Source: Diphasiastrum complanatum
Lineage: Eukaryota > Streptophyta > Lycopodiopsida > Lycopodiales > Lycopodiaceae
Assembly (NCBI GenBank): GCA_029204225.1
Contig: CM055107.1
Span: 23,765,391 to 23,829,390 of the forward strand
DNA length: 64,000 bases
Reading direction: 5' to 3'
Positions 1-10,863 of this stretch are shown in pieces (position 1 is the first letter of the stretch; each line of letters opens with the position of its first letter). Both the position numbers and the translations under genes were made by a program. Below the pieces are notes generated by a model. That model was not told the DNA's origin, searched no databases, and worked only from the letters and a program-made list of their open reading frames with translations.

Positions 1-554
1 AGAGAGTTGGTCATGTCTATTTGGTGGTCATCCCTACTTTATAGGACCTACACCTAAGTTTAAGGTGAAAATTTGACCAACTAGCTACCTACCAAGCATA
101 ACTCTAGGAAATAGACTAGGGTTTCATTTAGGTCAAGGAGAGTGAGTTAACTTCCTTATTACATGCTGGAAATCCACCTAACTTCAAGAAGGAAGTCTAA
201 TTTGCTATGTATTCCCTCTCTCCATAGTGAGAAAATAGAAAATTTTTGGAGCTCATTGGCAATCTCAAGCTAGTTCACTATGTACATTGAGTTTTTGTGA
301 TCCAAATGAGACCAAATCAATTTCTACTTGTTTCTCAGGTTGAAGGCCGTATACAGCCTGTATTACACACGTGTGGGCTCGGATTTCAATGTTTATCAAT
401 GCTTTTGATTGTTAGTGCTTGTTGTTTGTCAAATTGCCAATCTAGATCAACTTTTTTGTGTCTAGTTTTTTGATAGATTGTTAAGCAAGCATCCAATCAC
501 TCTTGTGGATCTTTTGTAGATCCATTTATGGTCCTAAAGTACAGTACTTTCACA
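1..554 (+). mobile_element. Partial copia LTR, same family as element D
   Basis: This stretch matches, in opposite orientation, the LTRs at 49936-50620 and 53784-54485 almost end to end. It ends in the same 3' terminus, GTACAGTACTTTCACA, at 554. The first ~150 bp lie outside the window. No primer-binding site follows 554, so it is either a solo LTR or the 3' LTR of an element lying to the left. It carries the CACACGTGTG plus ACAGCCTGTA module seen in other LTRs here. Confidence 0.85.
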
Positions 555-1932
555 TAAATTTGCAAGAAAAATTATACACTCATATTCGAATAACAAATAA
601 AGTGCAATTGATGTCAATATTAATAACAATATATACATGTTGTTGCGATCATGAGATGAATCGCTATCTGATGATGATGACATCGTCGATGACATATACA
701 CACTGTAGCCAGCTACTCTATACCACATCATAAGTAATCATTATGAGACCGTATGTTCTGAACAAATATAATAAAATTTGTTAAAAACATGCCAACATCT
801 AATCCATGTATATTCTACTTATGCTTAATGTAAATCTAATATTCTAGTAACATTGCTATCAAGAAAATTGCTTGGGTGGGGCAACACATGATGAGCAATC
901 GAAATGAGGTTCATACTGACAAATGTTAGACATCAGTAGATAGTGCATGCAGGCCTATCTCAACTAATTTAAAGACCACATAGCAGTCAATGTTCAAAGC
1001 TCTCAGTTTAAACTCTTGTCTAAGATGAGTGATGATCTCACTCAATCTTTCTTTCAAGATGGAATGATCAAAATCAAACAATCAGTCATATACTCAATTG
1101 ATTCATTGCCCACTCAATCACTCATTTGATTAATTAATACTTGGCTCGAGTTAGTTAAAGGTAAATCTCTTTGGATTGGCCTAGTGTGCCATGATATCTC
1201 ATGACGAGCAATATGCATTCGCCCTTTCTATCTATGGTTGCTTTGTATGCAAGAAATCATATACTAGATAATACACCATTGATCAACAACTTTATTACAA
1301 TGCTAAATGATATTTCAACTAATTACTATGATTTCATATAAGGTTATATATATAGGTCACACACCAACAATTGAAAAGATTTATCATATAGGTCACATAT
1401 CACTAAGGTCCTCAATATAACATAAATGCCTTTGATCATGAATCTAAATGACCCCATGCAACCATTTAAGAGGCTACATGACAAAAGCAAAAAAAAATTA
1501 TTTGACCATGTAATTATGTCATCAAACTATATTAAATCTATGACACCTAGATTATTAATAAACTAAATGTTTTATGACATCACCGATTTGACATAATATT
1601 ATGTCATAAAATCTTAAAAAACTTGTCAAATTACTTGTTTAATAATAATATGTACTATTTTTTATCTCATGATTTTGTCTTGTATGTCAAATCTCAAGAA
1701 AAATAAAATTTATAACAATATAAAACTAGTTTTAACAATTAAACACTACCATAATGATCTTTGAATTGATTTTTTTACATTCCATCATATTAAAAAATAT
1801 ATTTTATGTAAAATCCTACAATAAAGTATTCTCATAAAATCTAAAAAAGATTATGAGAATATCGAATGACATTTGAAGCATGCAAGCCCATGTGGGAGAC
1901 CCTCTCACGTGCCAAGAGAGGAAAAAAAAAAT
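555..1932. other. AT-rich DNA, no gene seen
   Basis: No long open frame, no protein similarity I recognise and no RNA gene. Sequence is AT-rich with short homopolymer runs. Confidence 0.6.
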
Positions 1933-1977
1933 GCGTGGATATCGTGTGGATAACTTCTGCGTGGATAATCCACGCGA
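1933..1977. repeat. Left cluster of GCGTGGAT motifs
   Basis: Three to four copies of GCGTGGAT/ATCCACGC occur in 45 bp, including the palindrome GCGTGGATAATCCACGC near 1960-1976. The same motif recurs on the other side of the relic gene at 3366-3640. Paired motif clusters on both sides of a transposase-like gene are typical of subterminal repeats of DNA transposons; this reading is inference. Confidence 0.55.
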
Positions 1978-2310
1978 AACTTGAATGCCAATAAAATAGC
2001 ATTTCCACGAGCATTCTTGCTCCTCTTCTTTTGCTTTCAAGTTTTATAGGTTTTCTAATCTAGTGTTTAGTGCTCTTGCTTGCTATTGCTCTTCTAAGCT
2101 CTATAGATCTTGCTTGCTTGCTTTTGGTTGCTCTTCATTGCTAGTGATCTTGCTCTTGCTTTTGCTTGCTCTATTGATCTTGTTTGTTCTTGCTTACTAT
2201 TAATCTATTGCTTTCTATTCATTGCTTACTCTTCTAATCTAAAAGTTTTCAATACTCTTTCACTCCCATTTTTCACTACTTTCTAACTTTTAAAGTTTTT
2301 CTTTGATACA

Positions 2311-3196
2311 ATGTCTTCAAGTGGTAGGTCAAGTGGAAGGTCAAGTGGGAGACCATCTAGGAGAAGAGCTCGTGAGGAGCCCGAGAATATAATCAAGAGT
2401 GGTTTGAGAATCTATCTCCTCAACAAAGAGATAGAATAAAAAATCTTGTATTATCTTCTTCGGGTGAATCATCCGAGAGAAGAGCTTCCGAAGGTGCGCC
2501 TTCCCAAGAATCGTGTAGTGTGTATTATGATCTTAATCCATGTGGTGGAGTTATAAAAATTACGCGTGGCAATGTAGTTCATGCTCATTTGCGTGATTTA
2601 GTTGCTTTATATTTTGGTAAAGATTACGTGATCGATTGGTCCTCCCAATCACTTGCAGACAAAAATAAAATAATAGAGACTTTGTATTCTGAATTCCCTC
2701 AATCCAATGCTTTTAGTAGGACTTGGGCCTTGAATACAATGTGCCTTTGGATTCGAAACAAAAGGCAATTGATGAGAAGAGCCGTGAGGAATCCCACGAA
2801 GCCTGGATGGTGCTCCAAAAGGGATTGGAGGAAGGTGAAAGGGGAATTATTGCAAAACAGTCCCCAAAAGTATGAACAACAATGTAGGGCCGCCGTCAAG
2901 AAGCTCTTAAAACATGGCCAAAGTCACTTGGGATCGTGAAGAAGGGGCAATCTAGAGGCCCAATTTGTAAGTGCAATATTTTTTAATATGATTCTATTTT
3001 TGTAGTGAGATTGTTAATGTTTTTTAATTGCTAAATTATATTGTATTGCTAAACTATGTTTTTTTGTTGAATGTAGCTTAGTGATTTTGGAAGACACATG
3101 ACCGCCGCGGAGTACAAGCAAGGTTACGATCATGGATATGCCGACCTTAAGGCTTTTATGGAATCCCATGGATTGTTTCCAATTGTAAACTCTTAA
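2311..3196 (+). pseudogene. Decayed two-exon gene, resembles plant En/Spm-associated transposase (Transposase_24-like)
   Basis: Coding starts at ATG 2311 with an Arg/Ser-rich stretch (SSGRSSGRSSGRPSRRR). A frameshift near 2385 moves it into the frame open from about 2388 to 2939. A TGA at 2937 interrupts that frame, which then continues. A GTAAGT donor at 2967 and a TAG acceptor at 3075-3076 delimit a 110-bp intron. The second exon rejoins in frame and ends with TAA at 3194-3196. The pattern (VALYFGKDYVIDW, then LWIRNKRQ, then basic KRDWRKVKGELL and KKLLKHGQSH) recalls the plant Ptta/En/Spm transposase-associated domain; family assignment is from memory and uncertain. The leader at 2040-2300 is rich in imperfect TTGCTCTTGC repeats. 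Flanking GCGTGGAT clusters support a mobile origin. An unrelated host gene remains possible. Confidence 0.45.
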
Positions 3197-3365
3197 CCTT
3201 TATTGTTTTATGATTGTTTACTTTGTGGTTTACAGGTAAGTTTAATCTCAATTTAATTAAATCTTTGATTCTATTTTGTAGAGAGGCTCTACAACTTCAA
3301 GTGCGTGATGTGGATGAAAATGTGAAAAATGTGGAAGAGAACGTGGAAGATTTTTACTATGGCCT

Positions 3366-3640
3366 GGATTATTCACGCAAAATTATAATTCCTATTTTCG
3401 GCTCCAGGTTCGGAGGTTTGCCCGGCTGCCGGTAGTCGGACTTGGCATGGATAATCCACGCATTTTGAATTTCACGACATCCGATCGATCTGTTGTCAAA
3501 AATGACATTTGCGTGGAACATCCACGCATGGATAATCACGCGCTTGTATCCACGCGTATATCCACGCCAATCTACAACTATATCCACGCGAATTTTTATT
3601 TGTCCGCGCGTCCTCCTATGTATTGTGCGTGGATATTTGC
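3366..3640. repeat. Right cluster of GCGTGGAT motifs
   Basis: At least eight copies of (G)CGTGGAT or its complement in both orientations, for example around 3447, 3511, 3527, 3547, 3560, 3580 and 3627. This mirrors the cluster at 1933-1977. Together they bracket the relic gene at 2311-3196 and probably mark a DNA transposon of roughly 1.7-1.8 kb. I could not find a convincing terminal inverted repeat or target duplication. Confidence 0.5.
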
Positions 3641-3654
3641 TATATGTGTTCTTG

Positions 3655-4203
3655 TGGGTGTGGCAGAAAGAAGAAACTAAACGCTAATCGAAGGAGCCAG
3701 ATGCATGATGGCACAGGCTCAATTGCCAAGTCAATTCTGGGCTGAGGCAATAGCTGCAGCTATACACAGGAAGCAGAGGATCAACCCCACAAAAAACAAA
3801 CGTTCGAGCAGCGATGAAACGAACCTTGAAGGTCAACAAGACAAAAAAGACCTCCAGACCGCTACTTTGACAATCTTCAATAGAGCAAAGACATGCAGTT
3901 CGAATACTGCAGCTTCACAGAAGAGCCAGCAACATACCAAGAAGCTATCCAGAGTCCAGAGGGAGAATTCTGGAAGCAGGCAATGTCAGAGAAAATTGAG
4001 TCGATGAGGCAAAACGAGGCGTGGACATTAGCGCCACTGCCTGAAAACAGAAAGATAGTCGACTGCAAGTGGGTGTATAAGAAAAAGATGAAATCAGATG
4101 GCACCATTGGCCGCTACAAAGTCAGGCTTGTCGCGAAGGGCTACAAGTAGAGATATGATGTCAATTATTTCGACACATATACGCCCATGGTCAAGATGAT
4201 AAG
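3655..4203 (+). mobile_element. Ty1/copia integrase end and RT start, first part
   Basis: Reading on the plus strand gives the integrase C-terminal motif TLIEGARCMMAQAQLPSQFW followed by AEAIAAAIH, after an in-frame TAA. A linker follows, then the start of copia reverse transcriptase with KWVYKKKMKSDGTIGRYKVR, LVAKGYK, a stop, and YDVNYFDTYTPMVKMI. This is the classical copia order INT then RT. The RT is then interrupted by the LTR at 4204-5101 and resumes at 5102. At least two stops and one frameshift make it dead. Confidence 0.85.
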
Positions 4204-5101
4204 TGTGAAATTTCAGAGAAATAAAGACCAAGAATGGATCTACATCAGATCCTCAAGAGGTTTTGGAAGCTAGATTACATGATCTACTAATCAACCAATG
4301 ATTAGATCTAGAATTAGATCAATTCCCCATCAAAAATCTAGCAAGAACAACAAGCAAATGATTAAACTTGAGACCTACTGCCTTCACACGTGTGAAGAAC
4401 AGTACCTGTACGGAATTACAGCAGAGAGTGAAGTACACAAGTGTTAGAAAGCAATAGAACCATAAAATCACAACACAAATATGAGAATACTCAAGATATG
4501 CCTCCAAAACCAAGATCTTGCCTCATTGATTTCTCAAAGTGGATCCATCATGGATTAAATACAAAAATCATCATACTCTCTCTCTAAGACACTTCCAGCA
4601 CGTGTGAGACAGGTCATAGTGCTTATCCATATCCACTTTGGCTAAGATTCCATTAATTTGCCACATCATCATTGGTGGCTAGTGTTGACCTTCTAGATTC
4701 CTACAAATTAGGAGATAGGTCCTACAATCTAGGAGATTTGACTTTTGACATGTATGAAATCTATATACAATGGATCTGAACTTTCTATATGATATTTCAC
4801 ACGTGGGAGACCACTCCTACCCATGTGATATAGCATTTTCTACCACTAGAATGGTGCCAAGTGTCATAATACTACTAAACTAGTTTTTGGCCAATTTAGC
4901 CACTAGTTTCCAATTTAAATGATATGTACAACATTTATGATCTATCTAAATGACTTAGGCATAGATTTCACACGTGGGAACAGGCTCCACACATGTCTAA
5001 TGATGATAGGTACAAGTCATTATGGTATTTACAAGATTTAACCAAGTTAGCTTTTGCCAATTTTAACAATAAGCATAAGGCTACTCCTGGCATAGGCCAC
5101 A
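4204..5101 (-). mobile_element. LTR inserted in the copia RT (probable solo LTR)
   Basis: An ~898-bp block starting TGTGAAATTTCAG and ending GGCCACA separates two halves of one RT gene. It contains the copia LTR module (CACACGTGTGAAGAAC near 4387 and paired CACGTG/CACATGTG motifs near 4800 and 4975). No coding sequence or PBS is inside. About ten RT codons are missing at the junction and no target duplication is visible, so the ends may have been reshaped; an alternative left edge is ~4216. Confidence 0.6.
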
Positions 5102-5275
5102 CAGTACAATCTGGAAATTCACCAGATTGACGTGAAAATAGCCTTTCTCCATGGAGATCTAGATGAGGAAATCTTCATGAAGCAACCTGAAGGCTATGAA
5201 GACCCCGACAACATATAATATGTCTGTCGATTGAAGAGATGCATCTATGGTCTAAAACAGGCATCACGAGCCTGG
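5102..5275 (+). mobile_element. Ty1/copia RT, second part
   Basis: CAG TAC AAT CTG starts [20 protein letters not shown], the conserved copia RT segment with the first catalytic Asp region, followed by [16 protein letters not shown], one stop, and CIYGLKQASRAW. It resumes almost exactly where the part at 3655-4203 ended. It is cut at 5275 by the LTR of element A. Confidence 0.85.
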
Positions 5276-5928
5276 TGTGAAGGATTTCAGATCATTCAAG
5301 ATCCAATCCATGTCCCTAATCTTTGGTTACAATAAGGAGCAAACCAACAATCCTGCCAATGCAGAAAAATCAGCATCTACATACAAAATGAGATGCAAAT
5401 TCTAAGAGATATTGATCAAACATGAACCAAAACATAAAATATGTTTGTTGTCCGTACAATTACAGTACCCTACTGTATTTCACAAGTGTGGAACCGAAAA
5501 TAGCAATAAATGAGCATTCTACACACAAGATTGCAAGATACCACCAAGATAGTGCACCAATGAGTAGTAGAACCCAAAGAAAACCATGTATAATGATGAA
5601 ATGAGAGAGAGAAGAGAGAAGATGTGTCTCTCCATGAGTTACATCCTCTTATAGAGTTTCCAGACCTATTTGTCCACTTGGCTTTCTCTCCAAAATGTAA
5701 ACCCTACTATTTTTGGGTCTAGATTCAATGTACCCAAAGTTCAAATTTGAATCTCTCTCAAACTCGACTACCAACATTCCCACACTTTCAAAAAGTGTTT
5801 ATTGAATGTATTTTAAACTAATATAACTTCAAAAAGTTTATCTCTAAGTCTAAAATGAGTTTTGGCCTCTTATTGACAATTTACCAAAATGTGACTAAAC
5901 TAGACTAAACTAGCTGAAATCTCTCACA
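5276..5928 (-). mobile_element. 3' LTR of copia element A
   Basis: A 653-bp segment starts TGTGAAGGATTTCAG inside the copia RT and ends CTCTCACA at 5928. Immediately to the right, the minus strand reads a purine run (GAAGAGGGAG) suited to a polypurine tract. TG...CA ends and PPT fix this as the 3' LTR of a minus-strand element. The matching 5' LTR is missing because element A is fused to a gypsy element near 9185. Confidence 0.8.
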
Positions 5929-7949
5929 CTCCCTCTTCAACTAGTTTTGGCATAGTTTTGACCATATAACTTTGATCCAACTTTAGAATGATCTCCATAC
6001 TAAGTATAGATCTCCTTTCTAAGGTTCTAAAGTATCTTTCATAATTGATATAGAGAATAGTGTCCAAATTGGATGCTTCACTATCTCTTACATTAATTTT
6101 ACACATCAAGATATAACTAGAACATGAAGAACCAAATAGAATGTGAATGAAATGATTCCTCCGTGTTTCAAACTTTGAACTCTCTAGAAAATTACAGCAA
6201 CCAAACAATAAATGTGAGTGATGACCATTTGCTTGCTTGTCTCCTCCAACTTTGTCCTTTCTTGATATGTCTCCACCATAAAACTCCATGAATGAGCCTC
6301 CATCTCCATCTTGCCACAAGATATCATCAAACCTTGATTACTTGGCCATGAATGAGTGACATAATAAAACTCCAATAGCTTCATTTCCATCAGCAAAACC
6401 AGCCAAGAATGCTAGTACAACTCCAACAACAAGATATTGCAAGACAATGTAGCTAGTTTGTCCATATCTTGACAATTTGCACACATCCACATGAAATAGC
6501 TCAAACAGGAGATAGAACAAGTAAAGTAAACTTGAACAACACTTCCTTGCTGCTCCTTTGACCTTACTTAAGTCTTCAATAAACTAAAAAAATAGATCCA
6601 TAACATCTTTGCCAAATAACTTTCCTTTGATGCTCTTGGCTAGCTCCAAATTGCCACCTTTCCTTTTGTGTCGTTGAAGCCCTTTGAGACCGACCTCTTG
6701 ATCTTCCTCTTGACCATCAAAGTCATTGAACAAACTTTGTATTCTAGATCCATTACTTGCTTTTCCAGTGTGAAAACCATGAGAACCAATATCCACTTGC
6801 ATAGCATCATCTATACAAGAAAATTCTCCAAACATGTGAGTAAATCAAAGTGAGGCGCTTCCACTTGCTTACCTTTCTCTTGATCATCAAAGATATCAAA
6901 TATATGAATATCTTCAGACCTGAACCTCTAGAAATACTCCCTCTCAAACATATGATCTAGATCCAACAAGATATCATTAATGCTTGATCTCAAATTTCCA
7001 CAAAGGTTAGTGAAAACAATGTCACCAATGTCATCATCATAAATCAAAAGATAGATTCCAAAATTTGCATCCAACATGAAGTAGAGTAGGTGAATATGAG
7101 TATCAAACCTTATAAATCCAGCCTTCTTGAGTCCATAACAAACCTCAATAAGCTAACCAATGAGATCTCCCTTGCCTTGAAGAAATTGCCTCTCAATTTG
7201 CTCCATGTAGTCTTCTCCAACCAACCTTTTGACATCTTGATCATGAGTGATCAATTCATAATCATAGAATCCTTTGAGTTGATGAAGAGATGTGAGATCC
7301 ATGCCTTGGATCTTCCCAAGAACCAATCTTCCATTGCTCTTTCCTTCATAAGGCTCCCTCTTAATGATTTCATCATAAGAAGTAGAAATCTCAAAAACAT
7401 TAGAAGCCATGAAAAAAATGATTAGTACCTTCAACATAAGGATGATTGAAGTACTCTCTTTTTTCAAACAAGAACTTCTACTCAATGTTTAGGTAATGAC
7501 TCACATTATAATGATTCTTCCTCACTATCATTCACAATGACATCATTCAAAGTACATCCTACTTTGAACTCTTCACATACTTCTCTTCTTCTTGACTTGT
7601 GACTATCTCCCTCACCAAGTCTCTTGATAGAACCATTTGATCTACTCTCTTTATGAAGACATGTGACTCCACTTGCTGGAAAAATGACTTTCTTGGAATC
7701 ATAACAAAAGAATGTAGAAGAACCACCTCCTTCATGCATGCACCTAGCAACAGCTTTTGACATATGATCAAAGAAATCATTAACAACAATCTTTTCCAAG
7801 GAAGAACCTTCACCTCCATTGATGAAGTTAGCTCTTTCCTTACCTTTTGCATGCTTGCACTTGCCATGAAGAAACATTGAAACACCATCATTATCCTCAA
7901 GATTAGCCAAGTTAGCACAAAGATGAACATCTCCAAGAAGCATATTGAC
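5929..7949 (-). mobile_element. Element A: tail region in place of normal INT-RT-RNase H
   Basis: Downstream of the protease the minus strand holds several broken reading frames that lack an integrase zinc finger, an integrase core or RNase H. The stretch 7090-7943 is clearly similar to the tail of element B (22346-23600). Shared pieces include GCTLND, NDSE and GKIQGMDLTS, and the YMEQ..QF.QGK.DLIGE pattern. Near 7040 the frame reads IYLLIYDDDIGDIVFTN; in B it is IYLLVYDGDIVFTN. This looks like a decayed copia RT active site (YLLVYVDDI in the family). The last frame runs to 5924, into the PPT. Function is unknown. Confidence 0.6.
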
Positions 7950-8602
7950 CTAGATCTAGCATAAGGAAGCTTTTTAGACTTTGCATAAGATCCACCAATC
8001 TTATTGATGCTAAAAGGTAACTTTGGAAAGTTGAGACCAATCTCATTTTCCATTCCATCCTTTTTGTTAGCCATAACAAAAGCATCAAGCTTGAAAAGTC
8101 TACCTTGTCTATTGACCCTAGCAACTAAGAATTTTTCCTTTGTAATGAAACAAGCATCACCACCAAACTTTACCATGTATCCTTTCTCTATCATTTGACC
8201 AACACTTAGAAAATTCTTTGAAAGTGAAGGAATGTAAAGAACACCATCAAGTTTTGCTTTCCTATTAGTAGAGAGACAAATAGGAATTGAATCAATACCT
8301 TCAATCACACACTCACCACCATTGGCCATGTGAATTGTTTTCTTGACTCCATCATAAGTGACCAAAGAAGTAAAGAACTCCTTGTAACTAGTCATGTGTG
8401 AACTAGCTCCACTATCAATCCACCATGAATTTTTGTCACCTTCACTTGATATTGGACTTGAAGAACACATCAAAATAGAATCACCACCACCTAGATCCTC
8501 ATCATTAGTAGTAAAGTTGATTTGCTTGCTACCTTCATCTCTTTGCTTCTTCAAACATTCATTTGCAAAATGCCCTTTGATTCCACAATAAAAGCATTCC
8601 AA
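7950..8602 (-). mobile_element. Element A: zinc knuckle, protease and linker
   Basis: Residues read on the minus strand give a CX2CX4HX4C knuckle (CFYCGIKGHFANEC) at ~8560-8602. The aspartic protease motif WWIDSGASSHM follows, then the usual copia pattern GVLYIPSLSKNFLSVGQMIE and GRLFKLDAF. Here the family similarity stops: the GAG_pre-integrase His-rich segment and integrase do not follow. The catalytic D-S-G is intact. The same break point occurs in elements B, C and D. Confidence 0.85.
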
Positions 8603-8639
8603 CTTAGATTTATCTTTCTTTTTGCCAAAAGAGGAAGTC

Positions 8640-9185
8640 TCACCTTGATCTTACCCTCTAGACCACTTGCCTTTGCCTTTGCCCTTGAACTGGCCTTTGA
8701 TGAACATAGCCTCCTCTTCATATTGAGATGTCGATGTAGATCCACCTCCTCTTGATTGAAGTCTATACTCCTCATTCACCAAGATCTCTTGCAAATCCAC
8801 ATTACTTGGAAAAGTCTTTTGAATAGCAAAACTTTGAACAAGATTAGCATGATCATCCAACAAGCCATTAAGTATAACTTGAACAAGTTCTACCTCCTTA
8901 ATGCTTTCATCAATACATGCTAACTCATCATTGAATGCTTTAACCCTCAAAACAAAAGCATGAGTACTCTCTTATTTCTTTTGCAAACTTTGAAAGATTT
9001 GCCTCCTAAGAGTAAGCACTCTTGATATAGACTTGGATTCATAAATCTTCTTCAAAGCTTCCCAAGCCTCCAAAGATGATGTGCACTTACCAACTTCCTC
9101 GAGAAGTTCATTGGTAACATTTATCTTAATCATGTGTAGAGCTCTTTTAGCTCTCTTGTCATACCTCATTTGATCTTGAGGTGAT
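8640..9185 (-). mobile_element. Element A: copia gag
   Basis: The minus strand encodes YDKRAKRALHMIKINVTNEL, then WEALKKIYESKSISRVLTLR and LVQVILNGLLDDHANLVQSF, the UBN2-type copia gag signature. A TAA near 8970 interrupts the frame. C-terminal basic stretch KGKGKGKWSRG precedes the zinc knuckle. Upstream the copia sequence ends abruptly near 9185, where a gypsy gag begins, so the gag N-terminus, leader and 5' LTR are lost. Confidence 0.85.
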
Positions 9186-9480
9186 TGAGGCCTCTCCTCC
9201 AGGTGGATTTTTCTTCCTCTAACAGGTTGAAAAACCAATCCTAAGCCACTGCCGATAAGGACATGGGGAACAACATCAGCTTCTCCGCAGGTGTCCGTTC
9301 ATCGTAGATTTCACAAGCTTGCTCGTAGATCTGGAGGAATCGGATGGGATCTGACGATCCGTCATATTTTGGTATTTCCATCCATGGTGCTCTCCGGACT
9401 GCTTACAAGGGAGCGATAGGTACGTGTTGGCCCATTGGATCCATTGGTGCTGGTTCCGGTTCTGCCTCCTGTTGCACAAC
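9186..9480 (-). mobile_element. Ty3/gypsy gag fragment
   Basis: The minus strand reads PWMEIPKYDGSSDPIRFLQI, then YEQACEIYDERTPAEKLMLF and PMSLSAVA-stop-DWFFNLLEEEKSTW, the retrotransposon_gag pattern of gypsy elements. Two stop codons lie in this frame. N-terminal stretch EAEPEPAPMDPMGQ precedes it. It lies downstream of the PBS at 10843-10862, in the correct order for a minus-strand gypsy element, and is cut at ~9185 by the junction to copia A. Confidence 0.8.
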
Positions 9481-9639
9481 TGCTAATCTGGGAAGGTGTG
9501 GTGCTTGATTTGCTATCCTTCGTGCTATTGATCGTCTCGATCTCAGATTCATCCGATGGTGAGTTCCAAAGTAATTGGATCTTGCTTATATAGTAGAATG
9601 TAGTCTGGATCTCTAAGGATCTTATCAATCTGATCGGCC

Positions 9640-10842
9640 GAAAGTGAATTTTAGGCCCTTTACGGTGTTTTTCCTTGATAGCGTTTTACTCCTTGCACTG
9701 ATTGACTTGAGATTTTGATAGTAGCTGGATCTGATGCAGATCTTTCCACTGATCTAGTCTGCGAGGGTCTCTTGTGTGAGGGTTGGCTGTGCAAGGGTTC
9801 TTTAGCTATTTTTGCAGGTAAAAAACTTGATATCTTTCAAATCTCTGGGAAGTAACCCTTGCAAGGCTCACAGTAGCTGGATCTGGGTCAGATCTCACTA
9901 TAGAATTCTCTTACGAGGGTTAACTCTCGCAAGAAGTGAAAATTTCACTGTCGGCGAGGGTTCAACACCACTTTTTTGGCTTGATCTTCACCAGATTTCA
10001 CTCTAACTCTCGCAGGCTTCATCACTGATGTAAATTGACATTGTGAATCGATTGAGAGGGTCTACGAGAGTTCTTACTAGAAGGATTTGCTAGATCTTCA
10101 CTTTTTAGTGATTTTTTTGCACTTAAATCCAATTTTCTGCTCACTGGAATCAAACTAACTCTCGCAAGCTCTTCTGTGTCCTGGTCTCACTGAGATGGCA
10201 CTTTAGAATCCTCCGCGAGAGTTATTGACCTCGGGAACTAAAAATTTTGCTGTCTGCGAGGGTTCAATGGTACTTTCCCGTCTTTTTTTCACTGAGAACT
10301 CTCGCACAAGCACTTAGACATCAAACTAACTCTCACAAGCTTCTTTGTGTCCTGGTCTCACTGAGATGGAACTTCATAGGGCTCTGTCAGAGTTCTTATG
10401 AAGATTTGAATTTTTTGGGATTTTTTCAAGGGTTTTTTGAATTTTTTATGATTTTTCTCTGGTTTCACAATCTGCTTGGAACTAACTCTCGCAGGCTTCT
10501 ATGCAGGTCTGGGACAGTACCCTGGAGCTGCTGCCAGTCATGCAAGGGTTAATTCTCACTGATTCTGGAGATATAAAAATCTGATGAGATTTTAGGCTCT
10601 TTTCCCTCCAAAATGCAGATTGGTGTATTTCTTTTTTGGGTTTTTTGGCTGGTTGGTTTGGGTTTCAAGCCTTAGAGGCTGTTCAGGGCCTCCTCTAACC
10701 TCTCACACCTCCTCTGCTACTTGTGAATAGTCCAAACACAAAAAAATACAGAAAACTAACTCTAAACACCCAAAAATCTACCTAAAACTACTCTAAAAAG
10801 CAAGAAAATAGCTAAAATGCAGCTAAACTAGTTAGTGGAAAC
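9640..10842 (-). repeat. Gypsy 5' leader with degenerate tandem and complementary repeats
   Basis: The region between PBS and gag is non-coding. It contains AACTCTCGCA-type boxes near 9924, 10004, 10154, 10293, 10329 and 10485, interleaved with GCGAGGGTT/GCGAGAGTT boxes that are nearly complementary to them. A ~176-bp direct repeat is visible: the 10147 and 10323 copies share CAAACTAACTCTC and GTGTCCTGGTCTCACTGAGA. Confidence 0.6.
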
Positions 10843-10862
10843 TATCCCCAACAACGGCGCCA
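10843..10862 (-). promoter_or_regulatory. Gypsy primer-binding site (tRNA-Asp type)
   Basis: The minus strand reads TGGCGCCGTTGTTGGGGAT one base from the LTR end. TGGCGCCGTTG is the usual plant gypsy PBS complementary to the 3' end of tRNA-Asp. It fixes the element direction as minus. Confidence 0.85.
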
Positions 10863-10863
10863 C

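Noticed and set aside
4199-5106. Target-site duplication for the LTR at 4204-5101
   Set aside because: The flanking five bases (ATAAG and CAGTA) do not match, and about ten RT codons are missing, so no duplication can be claimed.
8004-8755. Plus-strand frames over element A
   Set aside because: They are antisense shadows of the copia gag and protease on the minus strand.
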